From positions 1 through 10,187 of the forward strand of contig CANKZO010000071.1 in assembly GCA_947488485.1 (NCBI GenBank): a stretch of DNA of 10,187 bases, written 5' to 3'. This document shows positions 6,625 to 10,187 of the stretch, one piece after another. The notes below the pieces were generated by a model that was not told where the DNA came from, made no database searches, and saw only the letters and a program-made list of their open reading frames with translations. Every line of letters begins with the position of its first letter. Within the stretch, counting starts at the first letter, position 1. The DNA comes from Opitutia bacterium. Lineage in GTDB: Bacteria; Verrucomicrobiota; Verrucomicrobiae; Opitutales; UBA953. The position numbers were made by a program, and so were the translations under genes.

Positions 6625-6870
6625 ATGCGCTCGCTCGCCCTGCTCTGCTTCGCCGCCTTGGCCGTCGCCGCCGAACCCGCCAAGGAGGCCGCTCCGGCCA
6701 CCTCGACGCCGACTCCAGCCGCGCCGGCGCCCAAGCCTTTCTTCGATCCGAACGCGCCCGCGCCCACCGTCGACCCGACCCAGCCCACGCCGGAACCCTC
6801 GATCCCCGAGCCGGAGAAAAAGAAGAAGCCGGTCGTCCCCGAACGGAAGAAGAAGGAAAAGAAGAAGTAA
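6625..6870 (+). CDS. Hypothetical small exported Pro/Lys-rich protein
   Basis: I recognise no family. The 81-residue product has a signal peptide (MRSLALLCFAALAVAA, cleavage likely before Glu17). The Cys at position 8 is inside the hydrophobic core and is not a lipobox. The mature part is disordered in character: a Thr/Pro/Ala stretch, then PKPFFDPNAPAPTVDP, a Pro/Glu stretch, and a strongly basic end with KKKK and KKKEKKK runs. It shares signal peptide, low complexity and a basic tail with the gene 108 nt upstream, but I see no alignable common domain. The frame is open upstream to 6565; the ATG at 6625 is preferred for the signal peptide and the promoter position. No clear terminator follows directly; transcription would run into the palindromic block at 6876-7117. 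The composition could also produce a spurious frame, but the signal peptide, terminator and promoter around it support a real gene. Confidence 0.65.
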   Translation: MRSLALLCFAALAVAAEPAKEAAPATSTPTPAAPAPKPFFDPNAPAPTVDPTQPTPEPSIPEPEKKKKPVVPERKKKEKKK

Positions 6871-6875
6871 GCAGC

Positions 6876-7117
6876 CACGAGGACCGGAGGACCCTAGAAA
6901 AGCCAGCTGCCTTGGGTAAGGATGCGATGACAACGCATCCGCCAGGCCGCCGCAGGGCGGGCGAAGGTAGGGGCGTGGCTACGCCGCGCCCTCCGGCCCG
7001 AAGGTCACGATGAATCGTGCCCCTACCTAGGTTCGCCCTGCGGCGAACGAGGACAGCACGTGGTGCTGTCCCTACCTCGAGGCAAGGGCGGCACCCTCGT
7101 GTCCTCCGGCCCTCGTG
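6876..7117. repeat. Compound palindromic element bounded by a 17-nt inverted repeat (REP/MITE-like)
   Basis: This non-coding block fills the gap between the ends of the converging small gene (6870) and ftsK (7135). Its outer edges are inverted: CACGAGGACCGGAGGAC (6876-6892) and GTCCTCCGGCCCTCGTG (7101-7117) match at 16 of 17 positions. Inside are at least four perfect hairpins and a longer stem: GGATGCG/CGCATCC (6920-6940), GGTAGGGGC/GCCCCTACC (6966-6974 with 7019-7027) enclosing CACGAT/ATCGTG (7006-7019), GTTCGCC/GGCGAAC (7031-7048) and GGACAGCAC/GTGCTGTCC (7051-7071). CCCTACCT recurs at 7021-7028 and after the last hairpin at 7070-7077. The core of the 7031-7048 hairpin recurs inverted near 6948-6958. 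No open frame of merit and no target-site duplication is visible. It may also end transcription from both sides. Confidence 0.65.
7051..7071. repeat. Perfect 9-bp hairpin inside the palindromic block
   Basis: The arms GGACAGCAC and GTGCTGTCC flank a three-base loop GTG. It is the strongest single palindrome of the block. It is followed directly by CCTACC, the sequence that also ends the long stem at 7019-7027. Confidence 0.75.
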
Positions 7118-7119
7118 TC
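7094..7119. repeat. Short direct repeat CCCTCGTGTC, two copies
   Basis: CCCTCGTGTC occurs at 7094-7103 and again at 7110-7119, a period of 16 nt. A degraded third copy (CGTGCCCTCG) follows before the ftsK stop codon. The second copy overlaps the right edge of the inverted repeat that bounds the palindromic block. Confidence 0.6.
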
Positions 7120-7134
7120 TTCGTGCCCTCGCGC

Positions 7135-9717
7135 TTAGTCGACGAGAATCTCGCGGGGGCTCGAGCCGTTCTCAGGACCGACGTAACCCTTGTCGTGGAG
7201 GATGTCCATGATGCGGGCGGCGCGATTGTAGCCGAGCTTGAGGCGGCGCTGGAGCATCGACACCGAGGCGCGACGGGTCTCCTTGATGATCGCCCAGCTC
7301 TGCGCGACCAGCGGGTCTTCGCCTTCCTCGCCCTCGCCGCCTTCTTCGCCGCCTTCGGCGCCGTCCTTGATGGCCTTGATGACGTCCTGGGCGAACTCGG
7401 GCTTACCGTTCTTCTCGGCGAGGAACTCGACGATGGCGGCGACTTCCTGCTCGCCGACGAAGGCGCCCTGCACGCGGTTGAGCGTGGCGCTGCCCGGAGG
7501 CACGAAGAGCATGTCGCCGCGGCCGACGAGCGTCTCGGCGCCGCCGCGGTCGAGGATGGTGCGGGAGTCGATCTGCGACGACACCTTGAAGCCGATGCGC
7601 GTGGGCAGGTTGGCCTTGATGAGACCGGTGATGACGTCCGTCGACGGACGCTGCGTGGCGAGCACGAGGTGGATGCCGGCGGCGCGGGCCAGCTGGGCGA
7701 TGCGCGCGACGGAGGTCTCGATGTCCTGGGCGGCGACCATCATGAGGTCGGCCATCTCGTCGATGATGCAGACGATGTAGGGCAGCTTCTCGTTCGGGAC
7801 GCGCACGCCGTCGTCGATGACCTCCTCGGCCGCGGCGACGGCCGCGGCCAGCTCGTCGGGGCTGAGCGCGAGCTCTTCCTGCTTGGGGGCGCCGGCTTCC
7901 TTGGCGATCTTGGCGTTGAAGCCGGTGATGTTCTTCACGCCGCACTTGGCGAAGATCTTGTAGCGCTGCGACATCTCCGCGATGAGCCACTTGAGGGCGG
8001 CGGGCACGCGCTTGGGATCGGTCTCGACCGGGATGAGCAGGTGCGGGAGGTTGTTGTAGATCTGCAGCTCGACGACCTTGGGGTCGACCATGATGAAACG
8101 CAGGTCCTGCGGCGTGCAGCGGTAGAGGAGCGAGACGATGATCGCGTTGATGCAGACCGACTTGCCCTGGCCGGTGGCGCCGGCGATGAGCGCGTGCGGC
8201 ATCTTGGCGAGGTCCTGGATGACGGGCTTGTTCGTGACGCTGTCCACGCCGAGCACGACGGGCAGCTCCATCGCGGCTTCGGCCCACGCCTTGGATTCGA
8301 TGATCTCGCGGAGGAGGACGTCCTTGCGGCTCTTGTTCGGGATCTCGATGCCGACGGTGCCCTTGCCCGGCACGGGGGCCAGGATGCGCACGGCCTCGGC
8401 TTCGAGGTTCATCGCGATGTTGTTCGAGAGGTTGGAGATCTTCTCCACGCGCACGCCGGGGGCGGGCTTGATCTCATAGCGGGTGATCGACGGGCCCTGC
8501 TGGATGCCGACGTCGACGCCGTTGGCGGGATCGACTGGCACGCAGTCGACCTTGAACTGCTTGAGGGTCTCGATGAGGTCGGCGGCGCGCTTGCGGAAAT
8601 CCTCGGGCGCGGCCTTGGAGCCGGCGGCCGGCTCGTTGAGCATCCTGATCTCGGGGAAGACGTAGTCGCCGCGCTTCTTGATGACCTGGCTCGCGCGGGC
8701 CTTCTCGATCTTGTCGGGCTGCACGACGAGCACCTTGCCGGCGTTGGGGCCGAGCGGCTCGGGCGCCTTGCGCGGCGGCTTGGCTTCGGGGACTTCTTCT
8801 TCGTCCTCGTCTTCGTCTTCGGCGGCGACCGGCGTCGGCTTGGCTTTCTCGACCTTGGGCGCGTCGGCGGAGATGCTCACGTTGTCCGGCTGGACGAGGT
8901 CCGGGCCGGCTTCCTCGTCTTCCTTGGGACCTTCGTGCGGGATGTCGACCACCACCGGGACGGACTTCGAGACCGGCTTGGCGGTCTCCTTCGGCTGCGG
9001 GACGGACATCACGGCGCCCACGACTTCCTGCTGCTTGCGGCGGAGCTCGGCGGCGGCGACGTCGCGGCGGCGCTGTTCTTCGGCGGCCTTGAGGGCGGCG
9101 GCCTTACGTTCGGCGTTCCAGGCGCCGAAGCCGTCGCGCATCTCGGCGATCCAGGAAGAAAGCGTGGCCTTCGGGTCGTCAGCGAGGGCGCCGAGCAGGC
9201 AGAAGCCGTAAGGGAAGACGAGGATCCAGGTGCCGTAATCGAGATACGGATGGAAGACCGAGGTGAAGAGGATGTTGCCGAGCAAGCCGCCGGGGCCCTT
9301 CGGATCGAACGCGGCCGTGGCGTCCGGCGAGGTGCCGAGCCAGAGCGTCAGGATCGGCGCGAACAGGATGACGCACAGGACCATCAGGGTGACCTTGAAC
9401 GGCCAGAGCGTGTGCGCGCGCTGATTGAGGGCGAACCAGGCCGCCGCCAGGACGAAGAACGGGATCAGGAAGCCGGCGTAGCCGAAGAGATTGAAGAGGG
9501 CGACGGCGATGCTGGCGCCGAGCTCGCCGCAATAGTTATCCGTCACGGGGACGGTCGTGTCCTGCGTCCCCAGCCAGCTCCTGTCGTTGCTCGAGTGCGT
9601 GATCATCGCGACGAGCATGAACAGGCCGACGAGCGCGAGCACGGCGGCGAGGATGGGTTTGCTCTCGCTGGCCGGGCGGGCGAGCGTGGCGGAACGTTTA
9701 CGGGCGGGAGCGGGCAT
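7135..9717 (-). CDS. ftsK: FtsK/SpoIIIE family DNA translocase
   Basis: The 860-residue protein is complete. About four membrane segments lie within residues 21-178, as in the septum-anchoring N-domain of FtsK. A short charged linker (about 180-430) with an acidic EDEDEDEEE run follows. The alpha domain (about 440-500) precedes the RecA-like motor: Walker A GATGQGKS at 513-520 and Walker B IVCIIDEMADL with Asp653-Glu654. The sequence AQRPSTDVITGLIKANLPTR and the following GRGDMLF are family hallmarks. Residues about 797-860 are the winged-helix gamma domain (RRLKLGYNRAARIMDIL), which reads oriented genome motifs in other bacteria. The protein pumps DNA at the division septum and helps resolve chromosome dimers. 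The frame is open to 9915, but upstream residues are Arg/Pro-rich and overlap the HAD gene, so the ATG at 9717, 2 nt after that gene's stop, is chosen. No Shine-Dalgarno is seen. Confidence 0.96.
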   Translation of the reverse strand: MPAPARKRSATLARPASESKPILAAVLALVGLFMLVAMITHSSNDRSWLGTQDTTVPVTDNYCGELGASIAVALFNLFGYAGFLIPFFVLAAAWFALNQRAHTLWPFKVTLMVLCVILFAPILTLWLGTSPDATAAFDPKGPGGLLGNILFTSVFHPYLDYGTWILVFPYGFCLLGALADDPKATLSSWIAEMRDGFGAWNAERKAAALKAAEEQRRRDVAAAELRRKQQEVVGAVMSVPQPKETAKPVSKSVPVVVDIPHEGPKEDEEAGPDLVQPDNVSISADAPKVEKAKPTPVAAEDEDEDEEEVPEAKPPRKAPEPLGPNAGKVLVVQPDKIEKARASQVIKKRGDYVFPEIRMLNEPAAGSKAAPEDFRKRAADLIETLKQFKVDCVPVDPANGVDVGIQQGPSITRYEIKPAPGVRVEKISNLSNNIAMNLEAEAVRILAPVPGKGTVGIEIPNKSRKDVLLREIIESKAWAEAAMELPVVLGVDSVTNKPVIQDLAKMPHALIAGATGQGKSVCINAIIVSLLYRCTPQDLRFIMVDPKVVELQIYNNLPHLLIPVETDPKRVPAALKWLIAEMSQRYKIFAKCGVKNITGFNAKIAKEAGAPKQEELALSPDELAAAVAAAEEVIDDGVRVPNEKLPYIVCIIDEMADLMMVAAQDIETSVARIAQLARAAGIHLVLATQRPSTDVITGLIKANLPTRIGFKVSSQIDSRTILDRGGAETLVGRGDMLFVPPGSATLNRVQGAFVGEQEVAAIVEFLAEKNGKPEFAQDVIKAIKDGAEGGEEGGEGEEGEDPLVAQSWAIIKETRRASVSMLQRRLKLGYNRAARIMDILHDKGYVGPENGSSPREILVD

Positions 9718-9719
9718 GA

Positions 9720-10187
9720 TTATTCGCCGAAGAGGGTTCCTTGCGAAGCGGCGTCCGCGGCGCCGGGCGGCAACGGATCGGCGTGGATGTGGCGGGGCGG
9801 GCGGGTGACGCGCGCGGCGAGGGCGCGGGCGCGTTCCTGGGCGAGGCGCTCGACCATGCCGGCGAGGGCGTGGCGGATCCACTTCGGAGTGAAGGAGGCG
9901 GCGGAATAGTCGCACGGACCGTAGCCGTGCACGCGGCCGGCTTGCAGGAGGGCGTCGTTCTGCGCGAACTCGGCCTCGCTCTCGGGCACGTAGACGGCGA
10001 AGGCCTTGCCGCCGTTCTTGCGCAGGAGAGAGAAGACGGGGACGTCGCTCGGGCCGTCGGCCACGTAGATCATGTTCTCGAAGGGCACGCGGCGGTCTTC
10101 GGGGCGGACGACGGCGTTGACGTCGATCTCGGCGTTCTTGTTCGAGCCCTTGTTGATCTCGAAGAGGAAGCGGGTCTTGATGGTGTT
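9720..10187 (-). CDS. HAD superfamily hydrolase, C-terminal part (starts outside window)
   Basis: The frame is open from the window edge at 10187 to the stop at 9720-9722, giving the last 155 residues; the start lies beyond the window. The fragment contains [18 protein letters not shown] (Asp44 and Asp48 of the fragment), which is HAD motif IV with its Mg-binding acidic pair, followed by [11 protein letters not shown], typical of HAD phosphatases. Motifs I to III must lie upstream outside the window. The last 50 residues are Arg/Ala/Pro-rich and probably disordered. A GTG at 10088 could look like a start, but it falls just before motif IV and the frame continues upstream with normal protein-like sequence, so it is internal. 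Substrate unknown. The gene ends 2 nt before ftsK, so the two are co-transcribed; a functional link is not evident. Confidence 0.82.
   Translation of the reverse strand, partial: NTIKTRFLFEINKGSNKNAEIDVNAVVRPEDRRVPFENMIYVADGPSDVPVFSLLRKNGGKAFAVYVPESEAEFAQNDALLQAGRVHGYGPCDYSAASFTPKWIRHALAGMVERLAQERARALAARVTRPPRHIHADPLPPGAADAASQGTLFGE

Noticed and set aside
6876..7117. CRISPR array
   Set aside because: There is no regular repeat-spacer period. The repeats are inverted and differ in sequence, and no cas gene is nearby.
6876..7117. Insertion sequence with transposase
   Set aside because: The interval is only 242 nt and holds no protein-like frame. No target-site duplication was found at the edges.
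7060..9909. A 949-codon open frame on the plus strand opposite ftsK
   Set aside because: It is the antisense of a full-length FtsK with all motifs. Its product is a low-complexity Asp/Glu/Arg/Gly/Leu mixture expected from GC-rich codon bias, with no domain.
9720..10088. A complete 122-residue protein starting with GTG at 10088
   Set aside because: The frame continues upstream to the window edge with normal protein sequence, and the start would cut a HAD domain just before motif IV.

Overview
The window is a GC-rich bacterial chromosome segment with seven genes or gene parts, one gene remnant and one repeat-rich intergenic block. The paired DUF1592/DUF1587 cytochrome and DUF1552 proteins, each with an export signal, are characteristic of Verrucomicrobiota and Planctomycetota. 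Together with the FtsK type (Walker A of the GATGQGKS form) and the near absence of Shine-Dalgarno sequences, this suggests a verrucomicrobial genome, possibly Opitutae-like. That assignment is inference from gene content, not from a marker gene.

Left part, all minus strand, reading from 5702 down to 1: a SulP-type anion transporter fused to a STAS domain and a beta-carbonic anhydrase (5702-3432), then radC (3359-2676), a membrane-anchored PA14-containing DUF1592-family c-type cytochrome (2640-286), and the N-terminus of a Tat-exported DUF1552 protein (281-1, running off the window). The gaps are 72, 35 and 4 nt. The last two genes are almost certainly co-transcribed and act together outside the cytoplasm. 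The link of SulP-CA and radC to them is positional only. The radC start codon lies in the loop of a perfect 6-bp mRNA hairpin whose stem holds the only GGAGG seen next to a start.

Middle part, plus strand: directly behind the divergent SulP-CA promoter lies a 5'-truncated, frameshifted remnant of a DUF486 (small DMT-like membrane protein) gene (5789-5994). Two short exported low-complexity proteins rich in Lys, Ala, Pro and Glu follow (6029-6517 and 6625-6870). They are separated by a textbook intrinsic terminator (6537-6563), and each has its own promoter-like sequence close enough to the start codon to suggest leaderless or near-leaderless mRNA.

From 6871 to 7134, between converging gene ends, is a non-coding block built from nested palindromes. 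It is bounded by a 17-nt inverted repeat (16/17 matches), so it looks like a compound REP/MITE-like element.

Right part, minus strand: the C-terminal 155 residues of a HAD-family hydrolase (10187-9720), followed after 2 nt by a full-length FtsK/SpoIIIE DNA translocase (9717-7135).

I do not see a defence system, CRISPR array, integrase, transposase, tRNA or rRNA. The observations most worth following are the compound palindromic element, the SulP-STAS-carbonic anhydrase fusion, the DUF486 remnant at the SulP-CA boundary, the radC start-codon hairpin and the SD-poor start sites.
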